From assembly GCF_003130075.1 (NCBI RefSeq), contig NZ_NRCW01000003.1, positions 247,739 to 311,738 of the forward strand: DNA of 64,000 nt. Reading direction: 5' to 3'. Numbering within the stretch: position 1 is the stretch's first letter; every line of letters starts with the position of its first letter. The position numbers and the translations under genes are program-made. A model generated the notes under the pieces. The model ran no database searches. It had not been told where the DNA came from and saw only the letters and a list, made by a program, of their open reading frames with translations. Source of the DNA: Aggregatibacter segnis (GTDB taxonomy: Bacteria; Pseudomonadota; Gammaproteobacteria; Enterobacterales; Pasteurellaceae). Positions 39,365-48,573 of the stretch are shown here, one piece after another.

Positions 39365-40041
39365 TGACAGCTTGTTCACGCCGAAACTTTGTTTCCGGCA
39401 TGGGGGCATTAATCCTTATGACGGGAACATCAGTGACCTCTTTAGCGAAAGAGGAAAAGGCGGATAAACCGAAACGCTATGCAATGGTACACGACGAAAC
39501 AGCTTGTATCGGCTGTACCGCTTGTATGGATGCTTGTCGTGAAACAAACCACGTTCCTGAAGGCGTTTCACGTTTGGAAATTCTCCGTAGTGAACCTTAC
39601 GGCGAATTCCCAAATCAAGAATACGAGTTTTTCCGTCAATCTTGCCAACACTGTACAAACGCCCCTTGCGTGGCAGTTTGTCCGACCGGTGCATCATTTA
39701 TTGATCCTGAAACAGGTATCGTCGATGTGCATAAAGATCTTTGTGTAGGTTGCCAATACTGTGTTGCAGTTTGTCCTTACCGCGTACGTTTCATTCACCC
39801 AGTACACCGTACTGCGGATAAATGTAACTTCTGTCGCGATACAAACTTAGCAGCTGGCAAACAACCTGCTTGTGTAGAAGCTTGTCCAACCAAAGCATTA
39901 ACCTTTGGCGATATGAATGATCCAAGCAGTGCAGTTTCCCGCAAAGTGAAAGAAAATCCGGTTTATCGCACGAAAGTGGAATTAGGTACTCAACCAAATC
40001 TTTACCATATTCCATTCCAACACGGGGAGCCAAGAAGATGA
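39364..40041 (+). CDS. nrfC: Tat-exported 4Fe-4S ferredoxin-type protein NrfC
   Basis: A 225-aa periplasmic iron-sulfur subunit. A twin-arginine signal (SRRNFVSGMGALILM) precedes cysteine clusters for four 4Fe-4S centres: CIGCTACMDAC, CQHCTNAPCVAVCP, CVGCQYCVAVCP and CNFCRDTNLAAGKQPACVEACP. It relays electrons from the quinol-oxidising NrfD to NrfB. It overlaps nrfD by 4 bases. Confidence 0.97.
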   Translation: MTACSRRNFVSGMGALILMTGTSVTSLAKEEKADKPKRYAMVHDETACIGCTACMDACRETNHVPEGVSRLEILRSEPYGEFPNQEYEFFRQSCQHCTNAPCVAVCPTGASFIDPETGIVDVHKDLCVGCQYCVAVCPYRVRFIHPVHRTADKCNFCRDTNLAAGKQPACVEACPTKALTFGDMNDPSSAVSRKVKENPVYRTKVELGTQPNLYHIPFQHGEPRR

Positions 40042-41003
40042 CATTAGATTATCCTGTTCCGTTTCACACACCTAATTTGGTGTGGGATTCAACAATCGCT
40101 ATCTATTTATTCTTACTTGGTATTTCTTCCGGTGCGGTACAATTAGCGATTGCTTATAAACGGAGTCACAAATTAGAAAATCCTAGCAAAAACTGGATTA
40201 TCCGAGCGGCCGCCGTTTTAGGTTCTGTGCCAACATTAATTGGTTTAACCCTGTTAATTTTCCACTTGGCACGTCCTTGGACATTCTGGAAATTGATGTT
40301 TAACTATCAATTCAACTCTGTAATGTCTATGGGGGTAATGTTATTCCAAGTGTATATGCTCTTCCTCGTGTTATGGTGTGCAGTGATTTTTAAAGATGAG
40401 ATCGCTGCCTTGATTAATCGTTTCATGCCAAAACTGGGTTTCTTAGTGAAATGGATTAATGCAATTGAACGCGTGGTTGGTCCATGTGAAGTTATCCTAT
40501 TCGTTTTAGCTGCCGTGTTAGGGGCTTATACCGGCTTCTTACTTTCCGCGTTGATTAGCTACCCGATGCTGAATAACCCGGTATTACCGGCGCTATTCCT
40601 AGCCTCAGGTACATCATCAGGTATCGCAGCCACCTTCTTATTTATCCTTATTGCAGGTAAATTAAAAGGTGATTCCCATGAATCTCACTTCATTCATAAA
40701 TTTGAAGTGCCGATTATGGTTACCGAGTTTGGTTTATTAGTATGTTTCTTCGTTGGACTTTACTTCGGTGGCGGTCAAAAAGTCGTTGCATTGGAAAATG
40801 CATTATCTGGCTTCTGGGGTGCAGTGTTCTGGATTGGGGTATTCTTTATTGGTATCTTAATCCCATTAGTTGCTAATATGTTTGTTAGCGATCGTTGGAA
40901 ATTCAACAAGAACTTTATCATCCTAGTGTCGATTTTCGACTTGATCGGGGTGTTATGCTTGCGTTACTTTATTCTGTACGCAGGACAGCTTACTACCGCA
41001 TGA
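40038..41003 (+). CDS. nrfD: Quinol-oxidising membrane protein NrfD
   Basis: A 321-aa polytopic inner-membrane protein of the NrfD/PsrC family that oxidises menaquinol and passes electrons to NrfC. About eight hydrophobic segments are visible; YLFLLGISSGAVQLAIAYK at the N-terminus and LARPWTFWKLMFNYQFNSVMS are family stretches. Length is near E. coli NrfD (318 aa). It ends the first nrf transcription segment; a terminator and a repeat element separate it from nrfE. Confidence 0.95.
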   Translation: MTLDYPVPFHTPNLVWDSTIAIYLFLLGISSGAVQLAIAYKRSHKLENPSKNWIIRAAAVLGSVPTLIGLTLLIFHLARPWTFWKLMFNYQFNSVMSMGVMLFQVYMLFLVLWCAVIFKDEIAALINRFMPKLGFLVKWINAIERVVGPCEVILFVLAAVLGAYTGFLLSALISYPMLNNPVLPALFLASGTSSGIAATFLFILIAGKLKGDSHESHFIHKFEVPIMVTEFGLLVCFFVGLYFGGGQKVVALENALSGFWGAVFWIGVFFIGILIPLVANMFVSDRWKFNKNFIILVSIFDLIGVLCLRYFILYAGQLTTA

Positions 41004-41022
41004 TAAGGTTTTTGTTTGTATC

Positions 41023-41049
41023 AAAAGGCGTAGTAAAATACGCCTTTTT
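41023..41049 (+). terminator. Rho-independent terminator of nrfABCD
   Basis: AAAAGGCGTA / TACGCCTTTT is a 10-bp stem with a 6-base loop and five T residues. Confidence 0.85.
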
Positions 41050-41170
41050 GTTTGGCGTTATTTTCTTTGGCAAAGAAAAATAAAAAAGAAAGACGGCTCA
41101 AAGAAGGAAATCTGATTTGTTTTTTCTACGAGTAAAGTGCGGTTAAAATTTTAAACGTTTTTATCTAACT

Positions 41171-41284
41171 TTCCCCTCTTTAGCAAAGAGGGGAAGGGGA
41201 GATTTGGCAGAAGTGATTTCAACCTTATGGGTTGTTTAATATCGTTAAAATTCCTCCTAACCTCTTCTTTATTAAAGAGGCAGT
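41171..41284. repeat. BIME/MITE-like element with two inverted hairpin ends
   Basis: Left end: CCCCTCTTT / AAAGAGGGG hairpin (41173-41193) followed by AAGGGGAGATTT. Right end: AAATTCCTCCTAA followed by a CCTCTT / AAGAGG hairpin (41261-41280). The right end is an imperfect reverse complement of the left over ~34 bases, giving terminal inverted repeats around a ~45-base core. This looks like a mobile or REP-type intergenic repeat, but no second copy is seen in the window. Confidence 0.6.
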
Positions 41285-41356
41285 ATAAAATGCAGGCGAA
41301 ACCTGAAGTGATCAACCACAAAACCAACATGACAATCTAAAACACGAGATTATTTT

Positions 41357-43267
41357 ATGCTCCCCGAACTAGGCTTTCTTTCTCTTCTTCTTGCTACGAT
41401 GAGCGCGTTGTTGCTCGCCGTTGTTCCACAACTTGGGCTTTGGCTGCGTAAGCCGGCACTGACCCAATTAGCTTGGGGATTAAGCTATTGCTTTGGCTTA
41501 TTTACGTTAGCCGCCATTTCTATTTTGGCGTATTCCTTTGCGGTGGATGATTTTACGTTGGAATATGTCGCGGCCCATTCGAATTCTCAATTGCCAACTT
41601 TCTTCAAAATTGCGGCAACTTGGGGGGGGCATGAAGGCTCGATGTTGTTCTGGCTATTTTCACTTTCTGTTTGGGTTGTGCTGTTTGCATTATTTAATCG
41701 AAAAAATGACCGCACTTTTGTGGCGCAGAGTTTGGTGATTTTAGGCTTAATTTGTTTTAGCTTTGCCGTTTTTATCGTCTTTTTCTCTAATCCGTATGGA
41801 CGCCTATTCCCTGCACCATTGGAAGGTCGCGATTTGAATCCGATGTTGCAGGATGTGGGGCTGATTTTTCATCCGCCTTTGTTGTATCTCGGTTATGTTG
41901 GCTTTGCCGTAAATTTTGCGTTGAGTATTACTGCATTATTGCATCAACATTTAGAAAGCCAAATTGCCCGCGTGATGCGGGTTTGGGTATTGGTCTCTTG
42001 GTTGTTTTTAACGTTAGGCATCGTGCTAGGTGCATGGTGGGCGTATTACGAACTTGGCTGGGGCGGCTGGTGGTTCTGGGACCCGGTAGAAAACGCATCA
42101 TTAATGCCTTGGTTATTAGGTTTGGCACTGTTACATAGTTTAATTGTCAGTGAAAAACGGGGCATCTTTAATTATTGGACAACGCTTTTCTCACTGTTAG
42201 CGTTCGCTTTCAGTGTACTCGGCACCTTTATTGTACGCTCAGGCGCATTGACGTCTGTACATGCTTTCGCAGTGGATAGCCAGCGAGGCACTGCATTGCT
42301 TGTGATTTTCTTCCTATTGACTGTTGGGGCGCTCGGTTTGTTTGCTTTCAAAGCGAATATGCAGCAACAATCTGTGAAATTAAAGTTACTTTCTAAAGAA
42401 AGTGCGGTGCTTTTTTTGAATGTTTTATTGAGCATCGCTACCGTCAGCACGTTTCTCGGCACTTTCTATCCAATGTTATTCCAAGCCATGAATTGGGGCT
42501 CTATTTCTGTTGGTGCGCCTTACTTCAACAGTATTTTCCTTCCGCTGATTGCGTTAGTGTTAATTGCCATGGTGATTTCGCTCGGCTTGCATTGGGCAAA
42601 AGCGGATAAACGCATTTTATTAAACCGTGCCGTGTTATTGTTGCCGTCTTTGTTGCTTTCCTATTTGGCCATTCACCACTTTATGCAAAATGACGGTGCG
42701 TTACAGTTTAAATGGACAGCCTATTTCCTACTAACCTTAGCGATTTGGTTATTATTGGCAACATTATGGCAAAACTGGCGTAAGTTAGCTCTTTCCCACT
42801 ATGCGATGATTTTTGCTCATAGCGGTGTTGCCATTGCAACGATGGGCGCCGTCATGAGCAGTTATTTCGGTAGTGAAATTGGTGTACGTTTATCGCCACA
42901 ACAAAGCCAACAACTTGGCGCATTTAATTTTCACTATGAACGATTTTCCAATGAAATCGGCCCGAATTTTACCGCTGAAGTGGCAACGTTTAGCGTGACA
43001 GAAAAGGGCAAGCCGTATGCCGAATTGCAGCCGGAACGTCGTTATTATGATGTGCGTACCATGACCATGAGTGAAGTAGGGTTGTCCGGTGGTTTTTGGG
43101 GCGATTTATATATTGTTATGGGCGATCCGCTCGGTAAGGGAGAGTTTACGTTCAGACTTCATTACAAACCGTTGATTCGTTGGTTGTGGTTCGGTGGTGT
43201 ATTGATGGCATTTGGTGCATTGTGTTCTGTACTGATGACGAAGCGAAGAGGAAAGCGTGATGAATAG
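41357..43267 (+). CDS. nrfE: Heme lyase subunit NrfE (CcmF paralogue for NrfA)
   Basis: A 636-aa polytopic protein homologous along its length to CcmF at 32691. The WWD domain is [20 protein letters not shown], with TWGGHEGSM and [12 protein letters not shown] also conserved. In E. coli, NrfEFG form the dedicated lyase attaching heme to the CXXCK motif of NrfA; that role is expected here because nrfA is adjacent. A G8 tract at 41622-41629 encodes W89-G90-G91 and is a potential slippage site. It overlaps the next gene by 8 bases. Confidence 0.93.
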   Translation: MLPELGFLSLLLATMSALLLAVVPQLGLWLRKPALTQLAWGLSYCFGLFTLAAISILAYSFAVDDFTLEYVAAHSNSQLPTFFKIAATWGGHEGSMLFWLFSLSVWVVLFALFNRKNDRTFVAQSLVILGLICFSFAVFIVFFSNPYGRLFPAPLEGRDLNPMLQDVGLIFHPPLLYLGYVGFAVNFALSITALLHQHLESQIARVMRVWVLVSWLFLTLGIVLGAWWAYYELGWGGWWFWDPVENASLMPWLLGLALLHSLIVSEKRGIFNYWTTLFSLLAFAFSVLGTFIVRSGALTSVHAFAVDSQRGTALLVIFFLLTVGALGLFAFKANMQQQSVKLKLLSKESAVLFLNVLLSIATVSTFLGTFYPMLFQAMNWGSISVGAPYFNSIFLPLIALVLIAMVISLGLHWAKADKRILLNRAVLLLPSLLLSYLAIHHFMQNDGALQFKWTAYFLLTLAIWLLLATLWQNWRKLALSHYAMIFAHSGVAIATMGAVMSSYFGSEIGVRLSPQQSQQLGAFNFHYERFSNEIGPNFTAEVATFSVTEKGKPYAELQPERRYYDVRTMTMSEVGLSGGFWGDLYIVMGDPLGKGEFTFRLHYKPLIRWLWFGGVLMAFGALCSVLMTKRRGKRDE

Positions 43268-43790
43268 AAAAGTGATTTTCTTCCTGCCATTAGCATTGTT
43301 ACTTGGCGTATGCGTTTTATTGTTGGCGGGATTGAATCAAGATCCTAAAAAAATCGCTTCTGCGTTAATTGATAAGCCTGTACCTGAGTTTTATCAGGCG
43401 AGTTTATTGGATAATCGTCAAACACTCAGCCCGAAAGATTTTCCGAAACGCCCATTTTTGATCAATATTTGGGGAAGCTGGTGCGGTTATTGTCAGCAAG
43501 AACACCCATTATTGCTTGAGTTGGCAAAAGAGATTCCCATCGTGGGCGTGGACTATCGTGACAAACCGCAAAATGGCATTGCGATGCTGCAACATATGGG
43601 CAATCCTTACACCTTAGTGATTGATGACAGCCGTGGCGAATTGGCGTTAAAACTTGGCGTGGACGGCGCGCCTGAAACCTATTTAGTGGATGCCAACGGC
43701 ATTATTCGTTATCGTCATTCCGGCTTATTAGATCGGGAAACTTGGCAAAAAACTTTCGTGCCTCAACTTAACCAGCTATTACAACCATGA
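43260..43790 (+). CDS. DsbE-type thioredoxin of the nrf cluster
   Basis: A 176-aa membrane-anchored periplasmic thioredoxin, paralogous to CcmG at 34679. An N-terminal anchor (residues 4-22) precedes the active site WGSWCGYC (CGYC) and the segment [20 protein letters not shown]. It likely reduces the cysteine pair of apo-NrfA for NrfE. Many nrf operons, including that of E. coli, lack such a gene, so its presence here is a variation. The ATG at 43260 is preferred over a GTG one codon upstream. Confidence 0.9.
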   Translation: MNRKVIFFLPLALLLGVCVLLLAGLNQDPKKIASALIDKPVPEFYQASLLDNRQTLSPKDFPKRPFLINIWGSWCGYCQQEHPLLLELAKEIPIVGVDYRDKPQNGIAMLQHMGNPYTLVIDDSRGELALKLGVDGAPETYLVDANGIIRYRHSGLLDRETWQKTFVPQLNQLLQP

Positions 43791-44836
43791 AACGATTTTT
43801 CGCGTTAATTTTTTTATTTATCAGTGTCAATGCCATTGCTGAAATGGTGGATACCTTTGAATTTCATAACCAGGCGGATCGTACTCGCGCCGTGGAATTG
43901 GCGAAATCTTTACGTTGCCCACAATGTCAAAATCAGAATTTAGTCGAGTCTAATTCACCGATTGCCTACGATTTGCGCATCGAGGTGTATAACATGGTGA
44001 ATGAAGGTAAAACCAATCAGCAAATTATTGATTCCATGACATCGCGTTTCGGTAACTTCGTCAATTATAAGCCACCGTTCCAATGGAATACCGCATTGCT
44101 TTGGTTATTGCCGATAGGCTTGTTGCTCGCAGCATTTGGGTTGATTTGGTATTCCAGTCGCAGCTCATCACCGCTTGAACCAGAAAAACAGGTGGAAAAT
44201 CGACCGCACTTTCACTCCCTACAAGAGAAAAGTGCGGTCAAATTTGAGCTTAAATCGACGCTCTTGGTTTTTGCTTTATTGCTTGTTATTCCTTTAGTCT
44301 ATTATTTTTCTTTGGAACGTTTTTCCCGCGCACAGCAAGGTGAGCAGGAGCAAATCGCACAACACAATCAGCAACTTGAAACACCAGAAGAAAATAAAAC
44401 CGAGGCAATTATCGGCAAAATTCAGGATAAATTACGCCAAGATCCGAATAGCGCGGAAAACTGGGTTAAGTTGGGTGATGCTTATATGCAAAATGATGAC
44501 TTTGACAGTGCCCTTGTTTGTTATGGTAATGCTGAAAAAATTGATGGTCGTAAGCCGACTACGCAGGGACTAATGGCGATGGCATTGTATCTCCAGGCAC
44601 ATCAACAGATTACGCCGCAAGTACAACAATTATTGAATGAAGCGTTGACGCAAGATCCTAAAGAGGTCTCCGCGTTATCTTTGTTGGCGGCAGAAGCTTT
44701 AAAAACACGGGATTATTCCACCGCACTTGACTATTGGCAGCAAATCTTGGATTCAGGTAACTCCGCGGTGGATCGTCGCGCTACGATTCAGAAAATGAAA
44801 ATGGTCGATTTCATGCAAAAGGGAGAGTTGCAGTGA
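43787..44836 (+). CDS. nrfG: Fused NrfF-NrfG heme lyase assembly protein
   Basis: A 349-aa protein that combines two E. coli proteins. Residues ~1-130 are NrfF-like: signal peptide, redox motif [18 protein letters not shown] and a C-terminal membrane helix (about 103-125). After a second hydrophobic segment (about 160-180), residues ~200-349 form a TPR domain ([25 protein letters not shown]) like NrfG/CcmI. It is analogous to the fused CcmH of E. coli, whereas the ccm copy in this window is split. It overlaps the upstream thioredoxin by 4 bases and the downstream flavoprotein by 4. Confidence 0.9.
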   Translation: MKRFFALIFLFISVNAIAEMVDTFEFHNQADRTRAVELAKSLRCPQCQNQNLVESNSPIAYDLRIEVYNMVNEGKTNQQIIDSMTSRFGNFVNYKPPFQWNTALLWLLPIGLLLAAFGLIWYSSRSSSPLEPEKQVENRPHFHSLQEKSAVKFELKSTLLVFALLLVIPLVYYFSLERFSRAQQGEQEQIAQHNQQLETPEENKTEAIIGKIQDKLRQDPNSAENWVKLGDAYMQNDDFDSALVCYGNAEKIDGRKPTTQGLMAMALYLQAHQQITPQVQQLLNEALTQDPKEVSALSLLAAEALKTRDYSTALDYWQQILDSGNSAVDRRATIQKMKMVDFMQKGELQ

Positions 44837-46026
44837 GCCACCATGCCATTGAAACACTCATTATCGGTGCCGGGGCGGCAGGCTTATTTTGTGCGTCGCA
44901 ATTGGCAAAGTGCGGTGGCAAAGTCAGAATTTTAGATAACGGCAAAAAAGTCGGGCGGAAAATTTTAATGTCCGGCGGTGGTTTTTGTAATTTCACCAAT
45001 ATGGAGCTTTCTTCAGGTCGTTATCTCAGCCAAAATCCGCATTTTGTGAAATCCGCCTTAAAACGCTTTACCCAATGGGATTTTATCGGTTTAGTGGCAG
45101 AGTACGGCATTCCTTATCACGAAAAAGAGCTTGGTCAGCTGTTTTGTGATAACGGCGCAGAAGATATCGTCAACATGTTGTTGGCAGAATGTAAAAAATA
45201 TGGCGTGGAGATTGCCTTAAGACAAAGCATTTCTGCTGTGGAAAAAACGGAAAACGGATTTTCTGTCGTGGCAAATGGTGAGACATTGTATTGTACTCAT
45301 TTAGTCGTTGCTACCGGCGGTTTATCTATGCCGGGCTTGGGCGCAACGCCTTTCGGTTATCAAATTGCCGAGCAATTCGGCATTCGTGTCATTGCACCTC
45401 GGGCAAGTTTGGTGCCTTTTACTTGGCGTGAGTGCGATAAGTTTTATGCCGCGTTATCTGGCATTTCCTTAGATGTGGCGGCGACTAATCACCACAAAAC
45501 CTTTACCCACCAAATGCTTTTTACCCATCGTGGTTTATCCGGACCGGCGATTTTGCAAATTTCCAACTATTGGCAACCGGGCGAAAGCATTCATCTTGAT
45601 TTATTGCCTTATAACGATATTCGTCATCATTTAAAGGAACTGCGTCAATCTTCACCGAAATTACAGTTAAAAACCGTATTAAGCCGTTTATTACCTAAAA
45701 AATTAGTGGAGTTATGGCTTGAAAAAGGCTTTATACAAGATGAAGCCATTGCCCAATTAAGCAAAGTGCGGTTAGAAAATTTAGTGAATTTAATCCACCA
45801 CTGGCAGTTTGTGCCGAATGGCACGGAAGGGTATCGCACCGCAGAAGTGACTATGGGCGGCGTGGATACCCATGAAATTTCGTCCAAAACCATGGAAAGC
45901 AATAAAGTACAAGGCTTGTATTTTATCGGGGAAGTGTTGGACGTTGCCGGCTGGCTTGGCGGCTACAACTTCCAATGGGCATGGAGTTCTGCTTATGCTT
46001 GTGCGCAGGGGATTGCGGCAAAATAA
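44833..46026 (+). CDS. NAD(P)/FAD-dependent oxidoreductase, HI0933/YhiN family
   Basis: A 397-aa flavoprotein of unknown substrate. The N-terminal dinucleotide-binding motif is IIGAGAAGLFCASQLA, followed by the family signature GRKILMSGGGFCNFTNM, a second FAD motif VVATGGLSMPGLGATPFGY, and the C-terminal GLYFIGEVLDVAGWLGGYNFQWAWSSA. HI0933-family proteins are found widely in bacteria and lack an agreed function. The start is a GTG overlapping the nrfFG stop (GTGA) with GGGAGAG upstream, so translation is coupled to the nrf cluster. Confidence 0.92.
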   Translation: MSHHAIETLIIGAGAAGLFCASQLAKCGGKVRILDNGKKVGRKILMSGGGFCNFTNMELSSGRYLSQNPHFVKSALKRFTQWDFIGLVAEYGIPYHEKELGQLFCDNGAEDIVNMLLAECKKYGVEIALRQSISAVEKTENGFSVVANGETLYCTHLVVATGGLSMPGLGATPFGYQIAEQFGIRVIAPRASLVPFTWRECDKFYAALSGISLDVAATNHHKTFTHQMLFTHRGLSGPAILQISNYWQPGESIHLDLLPYNDIRHHLKELRQSSPKLQLKTVLSRLLPKKLVELWLEKGFIQDEAIAQLSKVRLENLVNLIHHWQFVPNGTEGYRTAEVTMGGVDTHEISSKTMESNKVQGLYFIGEVLDVAGWLGGYNFQWAWSSAYACAQGIAAK

Positions 46027-46267
46027 GGTTTTGTCCTCTAAAGTGCGGTTATAAAAACAATGTTTTTGAATTTCACAACATTTATCATCAGCGTTTCTGA
46101 ACAGGTTTGAATGTTTATTCATAGATAAATTTTCACCTCATTTTTCTCATCAAAAATAATCTTAGATTGCATTGAGCTTCTTCCTGAAATTCATTAGTAT
46201 AGCTTTCGTTCACTTCGGTGGATTTATGTTAAGTTTAACTTCCAATCTAATTTAAGAAGTCTTCTGG

Positions 46268-46690
46268 ATGAAGCATCTTATCGCAACTGCGGTGTTTTCT
46301 TGCAGCGCAATGGCTTATGCCAACACCTCTTTACCTAATTACAATACTGATTCTCATCTGTATGAATTCACCCAAACTTACGACTTAATTGCGCCGAAAG
46401 GTTCACAAGGTCAAGCAAATTTGTGGGCGCCGTTACCATTTAACGGAGAGTATCAACAAGTCAAATCCATTCAATTTGAAGGCAATTATTTGGATGCCTA
46501 TGTGACAGAAAACAACAAATACGGTGCGAAAACCTTGTTTACTACATGGGATAAAGACGCGCAAAAACGTGATTTGAAAGTGACCATGGTGATTGAAACC
46601 AAAGATCGCGAACCGATGGTAAAAGGCGCTTTGGATAACTACATGCCACCGAAAGACATTCAGTATTCCGTCGATGTACACATAAATTAA
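46268..46690 (+). CDS. Small secreted protein, possibly truncated N-terminal domain of a transglutaminase-like protein
   Basis: A 140-aa product with a signal peptide (MKHLIATAVFSCSAMAYA). The remainder resembles the beta-rich N-terminal region that precedes the cysteine-protease core in secreted transglutaminase-like proteins (for example NLWAPLPFNGEYQQVKSIQFEG), but the core itself is absent and the frame ends at 46690. It may be a remnant of a longer gene or a free-standing domain; this assignment is from memory of family style, not a search. No clear ribosome-binding site is evident. A weak terminator follows. Confidence 0.55.
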   Translation: MKHLIATAVFSCSAMAYANTSLPNYNTDSHLYEFTQTYDLIAPKGSQGQANLWAPLPFNGEYQQVKSIQFEGNYLDAYVTENNKYGAKTLFTTWDKDAQKRDLKVTMVIETKDREPMVKGALDNYMPPKDIQYSVDVHIN

Positions 46691-46720
46691 ATTACACGGC
46701 AGAAATCGTTTGATAAAAAT

Positions 46721-46748
46721 AAAGGGCTATTTTAACTTGCCCTTTTTG
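46721..46748 (+). terminator. Terminator-like hairpin after the small secreted protein
   Basis: AAAGGGC / GCCCTTT with an 11-base loop and T residues. It lies between convergent 46268-46690 and rdgC. Confidence 0.55.
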
Positions 46749-46789
46749 ATTCTGTAATTTCTGCAATCAGCGAGTCAATTCTCTGTAAA

Positions 46790-47695
46790 TTACAACCGCT
46801 CTTTTTCTCCGCCGAAATCGTGCAATAGATTTTCTGTGAGTTGACTCAAAATGCCGGTCATTAATACAAAATCCGCATCGAAACGTTGGGCATAGTCTTC
46901 TTTCAAAATATCGTCATTTTTCTCTCGAATCTGATCGGCAAATTTTAAGCGTTTCAGGCTGCAATCTTCGTTTAATACAAATGACAGACGCGCTTCCCAT
47001 TCCAGTGCCAGTTTGGTGACGAACTTCGAATGGACTAAAGAGAGAATCTCTTCACTATCTAACGCTTGTTGTTTGCAACGAATCACAGCGTTCGTTTGGC
47101 TATCGCGTAATTCGGCTTCTTCCAATGGCACAAGCCATTCCGGCGTATTTTCTTGGGCGATCCAGTTTTGCATGATAAGTGCCGGCTCATTGGCGAAAGT
47201 CAGTGGCACCACAGGCAGCGAACCCAATGATTTACGTAACAGCGCCAGCACCTCTTCTGCACGTTTTGCTGAGGCAGCGTCCACATAAATCAAATTATTT
47301 TCTGTATCAATCCAAATCGCGGTTTGTTGATATTTACTGAATGCGCGAGGTAATAAGGTTGCAATTACATCGTCTTTTAAGGTTTGTTTTTCTACTTTTT
47401 TCAGCTTGCGATTTTCCGCCTGTTCGAGTTTTTCCACACGGGCGTCTAATTCACGTTTTACCACATGAGAGGGTAAAATTTTCTCTTCTTTTTGCGCCAA
47501 CAATAAAATCTGCTTTCCAACAGCAAAATATAAAAGTTCGCTGCCTTTGAGCGGTTCAGACCAACCAAATTTGCTTTGTTCCGATTGGTGGCAAGGGTGG
47601 TATTGATTGTTTCCAAGGGCGGTGGAGAGAGGCTGTGCCGACCAATCAAGGGATTTAGTCAGACGGTAAATCATGGCGTTTTTGAACCAAAACAT
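46790..47695 (-). CDS. rdgC: Recombination-associated protein RdgC
   Basis: A 301-aa nucleoid-associated DNA-binding protein that forms a ring around duplex DNA and restrains RecA. The N-terminal MFWFKNAMIYRLTK and the segment KFGWSEPL are strong family signatures, as is LPSHVVKRELDARVEKLE. Length is near E. coli RdgC (303 aa). It is divergent from proC with 62 bases between the starts. Confidence 0.95.
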   Translation of the reverse strand: MFWFKNAMIYRLTKSLDWSAQPLSTALGNNQYHPCHQSEQSKFGWSEPLKGSELLYFAVGKQILLLAQKEEKILPSHVVKRELDARVEKLEQAENRKLKKVEKQTLKDDVIATLLPRAFSKYQQTAIWIDTENNLIYVDAASAKRAEEVLALLRKSLGSLPVVPLTFANEPALIMQNWIAQENTPEWLVPLEEAELRDSQTNAVIRCKQQALDSEEILSLVHSKFVTKLALEWEARLSFVLNEDCSLKRLKFADQIREKNDDILKEDYAQRFDADFVLMTGILSQLTENLLHDFGGEKERL

Positions 47696-47757
47696 GGTAG
47701 ATCCTTATGCTTATTCAGGTAAAATGTGCGCTATTGTAACTTACTTGAAGGTGAAAT

Positions 47758-48573
47758 ATGCAACATAAATTGGTGTGCTTTATCGGTGGCGGCAATATGG
47801 CCCAAGCTATTGTGTTTGGTTTATTAAAACAAGCTTATCCTGCCGATAAAATTATCGTGTGCGATCCGAATCAAGAAAAGCGTGATTTATTTGCGCAAAA
47901 AGGTGTACGCACCTCAACGGATAATATCGCCGCCGTCGCACAGGCAGAGGTCGTATTGTTAGCCGTCAAACCGCAAGTACTTGCCGACGTTTGTACGCCT
48001 TTAAGTGCGGTGGATTTTTCCGATAAATTACTGATTTCGATTGCGGCAGGTATTTCCGTGGCAAGATTAATTGCGCTTTTACCGACCGCTCACGCTGTTG
48101 TGCGTGTGATGCCAAATACGCCGGCCTTAGTGGGCGAGGGCATGGCAGGATTATTTGCAGCAAAAAACACCTCAGAAAACGACCGCACTTTTGCGCAGGA
48201 TTTATTGTCCGCCGTAGGCAAAACTCTTTGGGTGGCGTCGGAAGAACAGATGCATGCCGTCACAGCCGCGTCTGGCAGTAGTCCGGCGTATTTCTTTCAA
48301 TTTTTGGAAGCCATGCAACAAGGCTTAATTGAAATGGGGTTATCCGCTGAAAACGCGCGAGAATTAGTGCAACAGGCAATGTTAGGCTCGGCCAAAATGG
48401 TGGTGGAAAATCCTCAGATAGATTTATCGACATTGCGCCAAAATGTAACGTCCAAAGGCGGCACTACCGCAGCGGCGCTGAATGTGTTAAATCAACATCA
48501 ATTTAATGGCATCGTGCAACAAGCCATGCAAGCTTGTGTCGCACGTTCTAAAGAAATGGAAACCTTATTCTAA
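47758..48573 (+). CDS. proC: Pyrroline-5-carboxylate reductase
   Basis: A 271-aa NADPH-dependent enzyme catalysing the last step of proline synthesis. The nucleotide-binding [15 protein letters not shown] at the N-terminus, [12 protein letters not shown] in the middle and the C-terminal signature [15 protein letters not shown] are visible. Length agrees with E. coli ProC (269 aa). Its stop overlaps the next start (TAATG), so proC, the MFS gene and xerD form an operon. Confidence 0.96.
   Translation: MQHKLVCFIGGGNMAQAIVFGLLKQAYPADKIIVCDPNQEKRDLFAQKGVRTSTDNIAAVAQAEVVLLAVKPQVLADVCTPLSAVDFSDKLLISIAAGISVARLIALLPTAHAVVRVMPNTPALVGEGMAGLFAAKNTSENDRTFAQDLLSAVGKTLWVASEEQMHAVTAASGSSPAYFFQFLEAMQQGLIEMGLSAENARELVQQAMLGSAKMVVENPQIDLSTLRQNVTSKGGTTAAALNVLNQHQFNGIVQQAMQACVARSKEMETLF

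Larger units (their letters stand above)
41004..41356. other. Non-coding gap between nrfD and nrfE
   Basis: 353 bases with no gene. It holds the nrfD terminator (41023-41049), an A-rich stretch, one uptake-signal core near 41134 and a MITE/BIME-like element (about 41171-41284). I could not assign a promoter for nrfE with confidence. Confidence 0.75.
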
